From the NCBI GenBank assembly GCA_973895155.1, contig OZ316897.1, positions 23,126,001 through 23,190,000 of the forward strand: a DNA stretch of 64,000 nt, given 5' to 3'. Origin of the DNA: Marsupella aquatica. Lineage: Eukaryota; Marchantiophyta. The notes beneath the pieces were generated by a model, which saw only the letters and a program-made list of their open reading frames with translations, ran no database searches and had not been told where the DNA came from. Made by a program: the position numbers and the translations under genes. Shown piece after piece: positions 45,378-57,160 of the stretch (its first letter is position 1; each line of letters opens with the position of its first letter).

Positions 45378-46600
45378 GTCGTTTGGAAGCACCGCAACAC
45401 AGACTTTAGTCATCCACTCAAGCAAAAGTTCACTGATCAGGCATTTGTAGCCAATTTGTTCTTTGACAAGGATAAGTGCTTGAACATCTGGGAAGCACCA
45501 GGGGAAGCACTCCTTTGGCTCCCAGACTACATCATTACACTTCCGGGGACGATTGACTTAGCTTGCCACCGCTTTGATCACCCGCCCGAGTACATTCAAC
45601 GGAGGGTAAGCAGAACACCCATGCCATCCGGGGTGGGAAAACTATCACAATGGTAGGAGTGACCTCAGGCTCCTCCTTCTCGCAACCGGAGGATGCAAAT
45701 CCAGCCCCGGCCCCAATGATGATACCCGGATTGGGCCCAGCAGGACCCGTGGGAAGCAAACAAGAACACCAACAACAAAGGTTGCCCCCAAGGCCGCAAA
45801 TGAGTCGCTTGCCGCCAAAATCCCATCAACAGCTCAAGTTTGGTCCATGGTAAATGCAATGAACTGAGCTCGGATGAAGAGGATCCCACCCCGCAATCCA
45901 ACCAACACTCTCGCCAATACTCTTTGGGCTCAAGCCACGCGCTCCCGCCCCACTCTGCCAACTCACCCAGGCACAAACTTGAGTGGCATTCCTAGACTAT
46001 AATGGTGGCGCGGGTCTCAGCCACCATTCCCATGGCTACTCCACTCAGTTACCATGTCTGGAAGCCAAACCCGGAAGAGGAAGGAGCTGGTTGCACCCAG
46101 CTCCCTCCACATGGCCACCGTTGTAGCAGCAAAGATCATGTTACACCAAATGGGGGAAAACCTTCATCGGGATATCCTTCAGCCCCACGACAACAAGTAC
46201 CTTTGGGCACAAAGATTCATTCCAAGCACCTTGTGGCCCTGCCATGGAACACAAGCTCAATAAGGGAGCTTGCTAGGAAAGTTCAGGAGGCCAATGCGTG
46301 GGCAAGGGTAAAGCACCTAATTATGCCTCCATCACCATCGCCACCTTGAGGCGAGGTCCCTGAGTTTGTGTTCTACTTTGATACAACCAAGGAGGGGGGC
46401 AAACCAGTAAAGCCAGCAGTACCAGACAATCCCAGGGCTAGAGGGGAGGGGGATAGTCAGGTCAGAGACAGAGGACCTGTAGTAGTAAGTATCGATATGG
46501 GAATACAACCAATATTGGGAAATCAATGCAAATGCTATACGGGAAGTCCCCAACTTAGAGGTTAGGCCTGATATTGGCAATCAGGCCGATACAAATAAAA
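45378..46600 (+). pseudogene. Decayed element protein with LPGTIDL domain, copy A
   Basis: A frame through 45378-45603 reads HRNTDFSHPLKQKF, LFFDKDKCLNIWEAPGEALL, then LPDYIITLPGTIDLACHRFD and HPPEYIQRR. After a frame change comes a Pro-rich stretch (PAPAPMMIPGLGPAGPVG), then further frame-broken coding text to about 46560 (ATVVAAKIMLHQMGENLHRD; EVPEFVFYFDTTKEGGK). The first domain is homologous to the minus-strand segment at 60860-61272. A transposon gag-like or accessory protein is likely; I do not recognise the family. Confidence 0.5.
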
Positions 46601-46849
46601 CGGCCGTTGGAGATAGTGACCTTGGCTGAGAAGCTGAAGAGACAGGGTTAGATTCAGTTATTCTAGGAGAAATATCTTGAAAGTGACAACAACAACACCA
46701 ATTGCAAGTGGACGCTGACAATCTCGGTCACCTGGCAAGAAAGTCACGGATGCCAGGAGAACAAGTGTAAGAGTTATCTTCCGCCATGAGTACAAAAGGT
46801 GAATGATGACTATTGCAACTTGCAATAACTCCAGGGAATGCAGTTAGAA

Positions 46850-46945
46850 TTAGTAGGGGAGGTGTCACTCACTCTTTTGTATAGGAGGTGTCACTTACCT
46901 GTTTAGGATTAGTAAGGGAGGTGTCACTCACCCATTCAGTATAGT
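46850..46945. repeat. GGAGGTGTCACTCAC direct repeat, three copies
   Basis: (G/A)GGAGGTGTCACT(C/T)AC occurs three times at 30-45-base spacing, with GTTTAGGATTAGTA-like linkers between. It is a short minisatellite in non-coding DNA. Confidence 0.7.
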
Positions 46946-48917
46946 AGATAGCGTAGGTAGGATTCTGGGAGCAACGCTGCATCCATGGATAAACCTTTGC
47001 AACGTGGCTCTCATTGGGGTCTCAGGGTTTTCTCTTAGTCAAGTTCAGATGCACCAAGATCCCTCAGACGGTTTGAGTAATCAAGTTGATCAGGTACATT
47101 CCGATGGCAGAATCCAAACAAACCAGATTAGGTCAATGAGGATTTAGTGCAGTAGGTTAGTATCATATTCATAACCTCAAACCAAGAAACCTCTGAGGTA
47201 ACATAAAGTGATATTCCGGATCGCTCAGCTCATAGTTAATGACGTGGAACAACCCTATCCCTATCAGAAGATGTCTCTTCATGGTGTTTTTGTTGGGGTT
47301 AGCGAAGAGAATCGCACCAGAAGGACAGAAGTGGCCACTTTGAAGAAAAGTTTAGTTTTACAAGGGCTGGTCATACATGTGTATGTTTTAATCCAGAGAG
47401 TGGGAGCAAGTGCGTTGTTAGATCCAACTTTGTGTGGGGTATCAGTACCATGCAAGCAAACAGTAAATTTCCTTGCAATACCATCCTCGTTTCTCAATAC
47501 AAGGTAAAACCCATAGATATCCACCACTTGGCTAGTAAACTTAGTCCCTGGCTAGCCAAAATTTGGATTCAAATACCTTGAATTTTGTGCCATTTTTGTC
47601 AATCCAGAACCCTCCAACATTTGACCATTATCTGTGGTAAAAAAATTAGCCTACCTGGAAAAATACTTAATTTCATACTATCTATTCAAAGCATGGGCCA
47701 CAGACAAACATAGTCTACAATGAGCCGGTGGTGATGTCACAACACTGGACATCGATGAAGGTTTCAGTTTTTCCCATCCACTTTCAGATGAAGCTGATTT
47801 TTGGTTGTGCACTAGTTTTGTTGCGCAGTGCAGTAGGGCAAATGAGGTGTGAAGTGAGGGTTGTTTATTGAGGGGATGCCATGGGAGAAAAGTAAGGGTT
47901 TAGGATTTAGGTCTCTACCTGACTTTCCAGGCTTTAGAGGAAGTTCACTTTGGAATCCCTGTCATGCTAACTTTTCTTGCCTGGTTCTGAATATCAATTG
48001 CACGGACTTTCAATTAGGGAACTGATTAGTGAGGAGGGAAACCAGAACCGTGTAATGGATGCCTCCACAACCTCTACATTCCAATCCCCAAACCCCAACA
48101 ATTCTTTCAAATGATAGAGAATCTAGAATTTATTTCAACGCCCTTCTCTCTAGTTGAGAGGGTGGCTCCCAGAAAATATTTTGTTTGCCAGGTTGTAAGG
48201 GGGACAAAGGCATTGACTGATCATCGATGCAGACATTCTGCAACCGGTAGAGAACTCAGGACCCAAGGCCTTGGTATGCATGTTACATTATATACTTCAT
48301 ACCCCGTTTCTATAAGGTTTCGAACATAACAGGTATTTTGTCTGGAGGGGTTCGAACAACAGCATTCTGTTCTCCTTTTGGGAAAGAAGATGTTTGACAA
48401 TTGAAAATCTGTTATCTTGGCAGCTCCGGTTCCATTCAATATGAACTACAATTAAAATATGGGGCTTGTGATCCTCAAGCTACTTTGCCAACCTGGAAAA
48501 GTAATTTGAGATTAAACAACACACAGTATAATGCACAACAGTTTCACATTAGAACATCCCAAGCTCACGACAGTCGATGCCAATCAACTTGACAGAACTC
48601 AACAAATATGGAAGATAGAAATGTATCAGGTATACTTGCGCGTCAAGATGTAAAATTAGTAAAACAAAAGTGTTAAATGTCCTCTGTGCCAGCACTTGAA
48701 TTTGGTTGTCTTCGAAGTTGGCCGCCAACTGTCACTCCAACACACCCCTCAAAGAAATGTGAACTATCTTCAGGGTTCTAGGCCCATCTTAGCAAGGAAG
48801 CTGGTCATGACTCCACCTGAGGAACAAGACTAACTGAAACATACACACGACACCAGAAAACAACAGATCAACACTATCAACGTGCCTGTAGTGGTTAGGG
48901 CTGAATCTTGGCGAGGT
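46946..48917. other. Non-coding or decayed stretch
   Basis: A plus frame at 47208-47507 and a minus frame at 47279-47527 are both open, but neither resembles a known family. The minus one (VDIYGFYLVLRNEDGIARKF) looks more protein-like. No RNA gene is seen. Probably degraded repeats. Confidence 0.4.
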
Positions 48918-48990
48918 GCCCACCTTCAAAAGTCTCACTACAATGGAACTTTAGAACTTTTTCGATGCAATGAGACTTTTGAAGGTGGGC
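48918..48990. repeat. Perfect 20-bp inverted repeat
   Basis: GCCCACCTTCAAAAGTCTCA at 48918-48937 is exactly complementary to 48971-48990 across a 33-nt loop. Directly after it, TGTTCTTACTTTTGA occurs twice around a GGTG(G/A)GCCT linker, repeating part of the arm. It lies about 70 bases beyond the stop of the minus-strand nuclease-kinase relic, so it may be a MITE scrap or a 3' hairpin. Confidence 0.85.
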
Positions 48991-49061
48991 CTGTGTTCTT
49001 ACTTTTGAAGGTGAGCCTATGTTCTTACTTTTGATTGTTCACTCTGAATTGTGACCAGTAG

Positions 49062-50714
49062 CTATTCCTCTTTTTCATGGATGCAAATGTGGGGACAAAG
49101 TTGAAGGAAAGCCAGAAAGGAAGTAAACGTCTTGCTATTGATTGATGGCTTACCATTCAGGTTGAATTCTCTTCTGTTACCTATAAGAGTATCAGAATCC
49201 TGTCCCCAACTTTGTGCCATACATGCGACATCCCTCGCAACCTTTCTTGCAGACATCTCAAGCACCTTCGCTGCTGCTGTGCGTTCTTGCTGCAGTTTTC
49301 TTGCCCAGGATCTCATCACTTGACGTTTTTCCTTACCGCCTACAGAAGAGTCATTGAGCCATTCAGCCATTAGTTTCCCGAGTTGGTAAATGTCCGATCC
49401 CTTTGTGTATCTTTTCCTTTTGTCATTGTCTTGTTCCAGCGTTTCCGCATCCCAACCCGTTAAGCCATTACCAACCCATACTTCATTGTCGCTTCTAGCG
49501 TCTTCCAAGTCTATGATCACCCATTTCCATTCACCCTCAACATTTGCTTTGATGCAGTTGTCCCATCTTAGATCCATGTGGGTGTAGCCTTTGCTGTGCA
49601 AGTCCACAAGGCCGTGTAACATGTCATGCATGGCATTTTCTAAATCCTCCAAACTACCAGGTTTTGCAAATGGGTCACCAACAAATTGCAATTGCAATAT
49701 TGCTCTATTCCCGCTAGTTCGGGAGGTTGCATAGTGGATCAGGTACCTGGACTCAGCAATTGATTCATACAGGGAGTTCAACACGATCCACTTAGCTGTG
49801 TCCAATCCTCAGATTACCTTCTTCACAAAGTCAGGATAGAATGTTACTACTACATCACCTTCTTTTCTGCTTACTGGCATATATAATGCCACAAGGATTG
49901 GATTGTCCAGTTTTTCCTGCAATTTCTATAGGAGACAGTGCATCCGAATGGTGCTATGCAGGAACTTGGCCACACCCCTCAACCCATTCCAGTCATATCT
50001 TTCTAAGATGAAATCGGTAACAATTTTCTTGCCTTTTGGATAGAGCTTCAGCCATTGAAACTGCCTTCCGGTGCAGCGACCGCCAATCACATAAGGGAGC
50101 TTACCATAGTACAAAGTGCTCCATGCCTTTAATTTTGACGCGCTCTCATGTACAGCAGCTGACAGAAGTGCCTAGTCTCACTTATTCTCCCATTGGAGAA
50201 TGAGATAATCCCTGACATACAGCTGAAAATCTGGTCTTAACAGCGATAGCAGTGGTTGCGATGCTGCACTTGTAGTAGTGAGATTGGCTAAATTTAGTCG
50301 ATACTCCAAACCATGTAATTTTCTGTTGTGTGGAGCTTCATCATTTAACAATCTGAGGAAGTTTCCAGTGAGTTCCAACAATTCAGCTGAGCTGGTGGCC
50401 TCGTTGCCTGGACAAGGATGCTTCATCGATCGGAACACAATTTCGGAGAAGGTTGCCAAGCTGTCTGCCGCTGCGGTAGTATCGAACATCACCAGCTCAG
50501 GGTCGCGTACGGCTAGGTAAATTGTGTGATTTCTAACTGGGAGCTTTGCTAATCTCAGGGACAAAAACTCCTGGAGTCGGTCGACACTTTGGTGGAGCTC
50601 AGCAGGGGGTTCTAACAGTTTCCCAAAATAGCTTGTTTTAGCTGCAACTTCTGCAACCAAGGCTAGGGTTACATCTTCTGTTACGCCTTTTGACCGTTTT
50701 GCCTGCATACACAC
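49062..50714 (-). pseudogene. Crinkler-like nuclease-kinase protein, four nonsense codons
   Basis: One reading frame runs through the whole interval with in-frame stops at 50178-50180 (TGA), 50172-50174 (TAG), 49926-49928 (TAG) and 49809-49811 (TGA), and no frameshift. The N-terminal part ends RPDFQLYVRDYLILQWENK, matching a PD-(D/E)xK nuclease pattern (Asp, then Glu-x-Lys) as described for REase-kinase Crinkler-type proteins of eukaryotes. Next comes LKAWSTLYYGKLPYVIGG. The C-terminal part is a kinase-like fold with catalytic loop YTHMDLRWDNC and a DFG-equivalent IIDLEDA, then SDIYQLGKLMAEW. The classical P-loop and VAIK lysine are not evident. The exon probably starts after the AG near 50705; upstream exons were not resolved. 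Family assignment is from motif memory, not a search. It is a pseudogene unless readthrough or a sequencing issue explains the stops. Confidence 0.7.
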
Positions 50715-53154
50715 TAGTCACTAAGTATTGAAGAGGATGAGAAAATCAGGAAAGTCATCCAATAATCACTCGAGCAAGGAGTCTAAAAACTTGGCACTAT
50801 TCCGGCATAAATGCTTTATCTGTTAGGCAAAGCAGGAAGACACAGGACACCTGTTGTTGCAAAAGTACTTTCCAAACAAATGCCAGAGCAAGGGCGACAG
50901 CTGCTGTCCATGATACCATTGATCACTTTTCAGCAAAGAAACAAAGCAGCTACAGAGGGGCCTTCAAAGGAAAAAACTCAACGCAAGATACAAACCAGAA
51001 CCAGAAGATACTGAGAGTTCCTTTTTATGCCTAATTGCCGTCTTGAATCCATCTTTCGCACAATGGAAATCACTTCAAGCACATGGAAATCACTTCAAGC
51101 AACCACAATAGGGTTTACAGTGGCAGTGCAGCGCCGATAAACCTACACATAAGAAAATCGAAACAAACCCTAGGTTCACACAACCAGAAATGAAAGCCTC
51201 GGGTTGACACAAAATCTTAGCAACAGAGGAAGCGACAGAGGAAAGAGCACCACAAGGATGAAAACTCCGGTACAAGGCCCTGAACTCACCATCCACCAAA
51301 CCCTAAATCACCGAACACCCAATCCAAAATCCCTCAAACCGCGATGTAAGGCCTCCTGATCCGCAGTCGATCCTTATAATCAATTAAACATGCAGCAACT
51401 TACCACCTGCAAATTTCCAGGCCAGATTGCTCGCGAATCCGCCATACGACAGCCTATGCCGAACAGATAAGTATAGCGAAGGCTCTTACGCAGACAGGCT
51501 CTTCGGTCGGCAGACAAAGAAGTTGATCCGTAGCCTAGTGTAAATGAAAACGGTGTTGAAGGACGCAGTGCCTCAAAATAACGTCTACTGTACTCATTGG
51601 AGCGTGGAATCAACTTCAATTGGCAACGATGCCCGTAAATGAGGTAGATTCAAGCATCGAAAGGTAGCAAATAATTTAGGGTTTAGTACTAGGGTTAATT
51701 TGCTACCAATGTTTTGTCTCTTCCCAACAGCTATCAGGGCAATACCTAGGGTAACCACGAATTTTACACGCACCCTGTGATGCCCAGTAGCGAGGCGACC
51801 AGAACTCCTGCACAGGCACGCAACTGGAAGTTTTACTAAGATTTTGACTTGCTTCTCTGGAATTGTTGCGTTTAATGCACATTGATCTTCTGTGTTGCAC
51901 ACGAAGCTGCATTCCACACCTGCGGAGTTTACAAGGATCGTCAGTGTGGCAAGCCTTCGCTACGTCTGCCTACGGAGCATCCAGACAGCTCGAAGAAGAA
52001 AGGGGTCGTGCAGGCAAGGATTGGCGGACCACTTTGATATGACTTGCAGCTGCGGGATATCCGCATTCTCATCCTTCGTTGTCGAAACACCATTCTCCGA
52101 TTCTTCATCATCACATTCTCACGGCAAGGATCTTGCGGCCAGCTGCCCAGTGCTATGGCAAGCAGCCAGTCCGCAACTCAAGGCTGACATCAATCCAACA
52201 TGAGGCACCGGGACACAATGTTGCGGTAACGACGGCTCCTCCCGGGCAATCGAATTCTGGCAGGCGGCCCGCCATCCCCTCTGTTCAGAATTCGGAAATC
52301 GTTTACATCCCATCCGACATTCTAATGTATGTAGAAACCTGAAGCCTTTTCTGAGGAGACATCATGTATAGCAAGAACAGTTGTCCTTGTAGTTGCAAAC
52401 TCTGGTCAAAGCAGACACCTTTTCAAACTTGCTGAAAGTGTGGTTTACTAACCCCTTATTTCTGTTGATTGCTGCTTATTCATGGATGGGCTTAAAAGAG
52501 TATAACCAAAGGATCTCGTAGTTTATTCGGCATCACATCAAATAACTTGACTGCCTGAAATCTGCAGAAATTATCAAATAATTCGACTGCGTTGATCGAC
52601 ATCGTATCAGCCAATTTATCAAATCAGCCAATTCGATTTCCAGCATCAGCAGACCAGGCTATTTGCTTTGAGAAGGAAAATTATATCCTCCAAAAATTAG
52701 CAGAACAGGATACTGGCTTACACAAGGAAATAATATCCTAAGGAAGAGCGAAAAAGCAGGGCAATCAAGAGGGCGCAAATCAAGAGGGCGCGCACTGGGT
52801 AACCGAAATCGATATCGGTCCTTGTGTTTTATTTTCCTCTAATAGAGCATTGGAAATAGGAGACTGAAAACTATGCTTTTCAATCCTCTTCTAAAAGGCG
52901 TTTTATGCAAGAAACCATGGATAGCAGCTCCTCGGTAGTTGCCAAACCACTTGCCCGCCATCTAATCCTCCCCTTTTTATCAACCAAGAACAAATACCTG
53001 TCATTTAATACGGCCCAATGTCACACTCGGACACATCCTTAAAAATGCATTCTAAGGGGCTGTAACATATAAATGAAAAACTTTCCACACAGTAGCCATA
53101 CAGGCAATTCGACAGAAATCTTACACCTAACCTACGGATTTTCACTGGAATTCT
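50715..53154. other. Upstream region of the nuclease-kinase relic
   Basis: It may hold 5' exons and the promoter of the minus-strand relic. Telo-box-like AAACCCTAAA lies at 51298-51307 and TTTAGGGTTTA near 51676, the sort of motif seen near plant transcription starts. Open frames at 51594-51917 and 51892-52342 overlap on opposite strands with no recognisable content. From about 52500 on only AT-rich DNA with short repeated words (AATTATCAAATAATTCGACTG) is seen. Confidence 0.4.
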
Positions 53155-55060
53155 TCATATTATACATACCCAGCAAGTACATTCGGTATTCCTAGCTCTT
53201 TGCGGAAGAAGTATGTGTCGCCAAATGCATACACCAGCCTTTTCTTCATTGGTTGCTCTCCTTCTACGAGTTCTGGAGCTCTCATGATTCGTAGCATTAT
53301 ACGCTTCACGGGTGGAAGTGACAGAAACCAGGAATCCACCAAAGAGACCTGAACTCAAAAGGACAGCACTTAGCATCTGTTTGTCGCCCCCATGAAATAT
53401 TACATCAAAGATCATTCCTACACTGTGAAGTGCAACGACCAAAGACATGCAGTACCACTCTTTCGTAGCTGCAACTCCAATGTTTTACAGTTTTCCCTCT
53501 AGGTCAGGATCCAGGATGAGAAGCACTGTCGTCATTAGTTCCCCTACAAAGGAAAATCTCCTTGTTACCAATTTTTCAGTCGTGCATTAACTGTTAAGAC
53601 TGCTCAAGTGTTCGAACGTTTTACCCATCTGTGACCGTCACTGCAGCTTTAAATCCTCGTATGTTAGTAAACCTCAAAAGTATCAATTCTGTTGTGTGCT
53701 GTATTTGACTTGTGGATTTATTCTGTAAACATCGCCCTGAATAGTTTATGTCCTGTCCAGTTTTCGACTTTACCCAGTCTCAAACAATAGAGCTTGGGTA
53801 TAGGCAAGAGAGCCTGCTCTACTTTGATAGTAAGAGGTCTTGCCATGTCATAAAGATACGAAAAACGAGGGTGACAAAGACAATGACGAATCGACTTACC
53901 TCAACGAGCTCAATGCTAGCTGACGACTCCAAGCTGGTTGAGAGAGGCTTAGTCCATGATTCTATCATATCCTGCATCATTAAAAGTGCAGCTGCCACCA
54001 ATTTTACTGCAGAGCAAGATCTCCTTCTGCTAACTACACAAAGACCACGTGGTTTGCAGAGTCCCGAACATACATCGATGAACACATTCACTTCTTACTG
54101 AAATCGAGCTTAACTCCTTGACATAGTTGAAGCAGAATCAGAATGCCAGAAGAATGTGAATGTCAGACCCTAATGGTGAGGCAAGATGTTTGAGTAAATT
54201 TGGCTTATAGGTGAACAAGCCTTTTGTGTATTAGGAAGTACGGACAGTTGAATCACCTGTGCACTAGCTCGAAAGGCCATGCAAATGACAGTTGCGCGGA
54301 TGGATGGATTGTCATTCTCAGTGATTGGAAGAGAAACACAATCCCCTGCTTTCGTGCAGGTTGTTAACGGAGGAAATTTTCCTGCAGCCAGAACAGGCAC
54401 CAGGTTCTGACTTGCGATGGCAACCTGCATAGGCGAAACTCATCTTTCAGCTTTGTAGGCAAGTCCAATGCTACGGAGTGAGGACTAGCTCGTCCCAGAG
54501 GAGATGGGACCGAGGCACTATAGAGCTTTCATCGTTGAGCTCAGCCAGCGAGTACGTCTTCTGCAATAGTTAAGACACTTCAAAATTACAAGAGATTCTG
54601 CTTACCTTTCCACCAGTTTTCTTGAGCTCACGGAAGTCATCAAAATACCCTCGGTTCAATTCATCCTTCCTGTGCAAGTCATTTTGGTTTTCGAAACTCG
54701 TCAATTTACGCAGCATGTTCCCTTCACATCGAGAAATTTCTAGAGAACACAGAAAATTAATATGACACGACATTCCACTGGAAAACCCTTCAAGGCCATC
54801 ACTTAAGCCCGAAACGAACAGCAAAGGAAGCAGTTTAACCGCCATTCAATCACATTGCTAATAAATTGCATTCTATAATGATATACTAAAAAGGATTACT
54901 ACAATTCGCATGCAGATGGTGCAAAGGATTCCGATACAGCTGATTCCTTTCCCTTGACTGAAATGAATGTCACTATTTAGAATAGGGTAGTGGTTCTCAT
55001 ACAATCTGGCACGCTCTTTGTCGCGTGCTTCCTTGTTGAATACCTGCCAACGAGTTCAGA
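53155..55060 (-). CDS. Exons of an unidentified spliced gene
   Basis: Several minus-strand blocks have good splice borders and protein-like content: about 55043-54920 (VFNKEARDKERARLYENHYP), about 54760-54608 (HRKDELNRGYFDDF, ELKKTGGK then a GT donor), 54424-54257 (exactly 56 codons, VAIASQNLVPVLAAGKFPPL to MAFRASAQ), about 54064-53903 (SCSAVKLVAAALLMMQDMIE to SSASIELVE then GTAAGT) and about 53351-53167 (VSLVDSWFLSLPPVKR, KKRLVYAFGDTYFFRKELGI). I do not recognise the product. Helical stretches suggest a HEAT- or ARM-like protein but this is weak. The 54552-54480 piece (KTYSLAELNDESS) has a stop soon after. The gene may run further at both ends and may itself be damaged. Confidence 0.4.
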
Positions 55061-55329
55061 AACGAGTAAAGTTTTTGACAGTGAAGGACTTTGATAAACT
55101 CTTCTTCGGGGATCCTCCAAAACCACAATTCAGGGACTATTCGTGTATGAAGTTGTTAACAAGTCTGCAGACCCCGTGGTCCAACCCAAAGAGCAGTTTA
55201 CACTTGAAAATAAAATCTGCATCTGCCAAGCTTAGAAATCTTCCCGACCGAGGGGTACAAGGACTTACACTAAATATATTCAAATGGCGGAGGGTCCCTG
55301 GATCCAACAAAACACCCAACTGGGTAAGC

Positions 55330-56590
55330 CAACAATGGAAGTGCAGGGGAATCATCGCTTGGCAACTCGGTGATCACTGGATCAACGATGCCAGCGTTGG
55401 TCATATCCACATACACCTGAGGGTGTCAAAAGTAAATACGAGACAAATCCACTGATAGGCATCATAGAAGAATTGACTCATCCATAACAAACCAAGGTAG
55501 GGAGAACTCCCCAAAGACTACATTCTCACTGAAGAAAATCCACCCAATTAGGACAGAGTTGAGCTCTTTTCTAAAGGTTTTCCCTTCTGTACGATTCCGC
55601 CTGTCTGCAAAAGGGTCCATTTCCCAAGGCTTTTGCATGGTTTGCACAACTCAAGTTACGCCAGAATGTGTGTTACCATCACAAATAATTATGGTGAAAG
55701 CTGAATCCTTGTAAATTTACACCAACCACGCCGCTTGAAAGGGGCACAACTAATTCATCGACAGTAATTGCTTAACTAATTCAACAATGCCACTGCTGCA
55801 ACGGCTCGTTATTTTCAGCTGCTGGATCTCCCTAATCATAACAAGACATGAAGAAATCATTTGTAGTGAGAGGTAGAAAAGTCAGACACCTCTTGCCTCA
55901 TCGTATCCAATACCTATGCTCTGCCACACCAGACTCTTGCCCACCACAACTGCTCCTTCCACTCCAGCATTTTCTGTTACGATGTAGGCAGGCATCTGTC
56001 TAAATCATTTCACAAGTGTTACTAACACCCAATAGCAAGCCTAAATCAAAGACTGTCATGCTCCGGGTCATTGAAACTTACAGCTTTTGGACTTAACATC
56101 TGAAATAAAGTAAGGAGATATATAGCCGGTCAAACTTCATGCCCTCCACACCTTCTAGTTCGTTGCAAGGTTGTTTCCGTCCTCCAACATCGCATTCATG
56201 CATACTTAAAAGAAGCAAGAACAATGGGAATTCCAGTGAGGTGTAAATAGGAGGACCAGGATCCGTTGGCAAGTTTGCGAGGCCTTTGCCACCGTCACAC
56301 CATCCCTATTAACTTTACGATAACCAAAACGTTGCTCTGTAACCCCACATCGACCTTGGACAAGAGTTACAGATTCACAAAGCAATGAGTGACTGGTTCA
56401 AGGATGTCACGCACCTACGACACACCTAGACATAATTTTGTAAGGGGCGGACAATAATTACGTTGAGCAGTTGTGTATTATACCTTTGGGCGCATGGTAA
56501 CCTTCTCAGCATCCAATAATTCCTCAACAACTTGGAGTGTAAGAGGCCTCCCCTCGCCTTGACTCCAATTCTGGTATCTGTCAAGAATGC
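55330..56590 (-). pseudogene. Broken mitochondrial-type HSP60 (CPN60) copy
   Basis: Group I chaperonin fragments occur in family order on the minus strand. About 56583-56482 has RIGVKARGG then, after a frameshift, VVEELLDAEKVTMRPK, matching the N-terminal block. About 56342-56275 has EQRFGYRKVNRDGVTVAKA. About 56190-56110 has NELEGVEGMKFDRLYIS of the apical domain. About 55994-55887 has MPAYIVTENAGVEGAVVVGK. About 55412-55330 has VYVDMTNAGIVDP joined directly to VITELPSDDSPA, omitting the usual roughly 25 residues between. Most of the apical and intermediate domains are missing, one exon is frameshifted, and the last two exons do not join in phase. Intron-like gaps remain, so it arose by DNA-level duplication rather than retrotransposition. 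It is not expected to make a working chaperonin. Confidence 0.8.
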
Positions 56591-56880
56591 AATGATCTTA
56601 GAATAGAATACTAAAACAATTGTGAAAGGCAGATCCAGGTAGCTCAAGTATCAAGGAGCTCGTTCATACTCCCATATTTCACTGTAACCATAGAATAGAC
56701 AGAGCCAAGAGCCTATCGAATTGGCACCTAAAACCTTCAGCCAGGAGTCACATGTTATCCTTGGGGTTTGCATAGGATAGACTCTTAGGACACCTTGACA
56801 GGCGTTCAGTTGTACGTTCCCTCCTCTGTCCCTTCTATGCTATACACAACCAGAATCTCAGGTTTTTGAAAAGCGACTAT

Positions 56881-57160
56881 AATTCACAAATAAAGCCTTG
56901 CCAGCATCGGTAGATTGGCTCTAGAGAATCCAGTGTAATTTAGACACAGATGACATGAATATGAAATTCACAAAGAAAGCCTTGCCAGCATCGGTAGATT
57001 GGCTCTAGAGAATCCATTATAATTTAGACTCAGATGACATGAATGTGAAAGCGCTATCCTCCCTCTCCTACAATTCAGAACTAAAGCCTATCCAGCATTC
57101 TTTAAATTGGCTCTTATAGAATCCGTCGAGAGACACATATGACATGAATGTGACAGCGCC
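56881..57160. repeat. 84-bp tandem repeat, two close copies and one diverged
   Basis: The unit AATTCACAAATAAAGCCTTG, then CCAGCATCGGTAGATTGGC, ending GATGACATGAAT, starts at 56881 and again at 56965 with few changes. A diverged third copy starts at 57072 after about 23 extra bases. It is non-coding and lies upstream of the HSP60 relic. Confidence 0.85.

Noticed and set aside
49809-50180. U-to-C RNA editing as an explanation for the TGA/TAG codons in the nuclease-kinase frame
   Set aside because: Stop-removing U-to-C editing is known from organelle transcripts of hornworts, lycophytes and ferns. The surrounding DNA is clearly nuclear (introns, transposons), so cytosine deamination in a dead gene is the simpler reading.
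51298-51685. Telomeric repeat or interstitial telomere
   Set aside because: Only single AAACCCTAAA or TTTAGGGTTTA units occur, not a tandem array; they fit telo-box promoter motifs better.
55018-55455. 145-codon plus-strand frame as a gene
   Set aside because: It is antisense to minus-strand exons with better support (the HSP60 C-terminal exon and the VFNKEARDKERARL exon).
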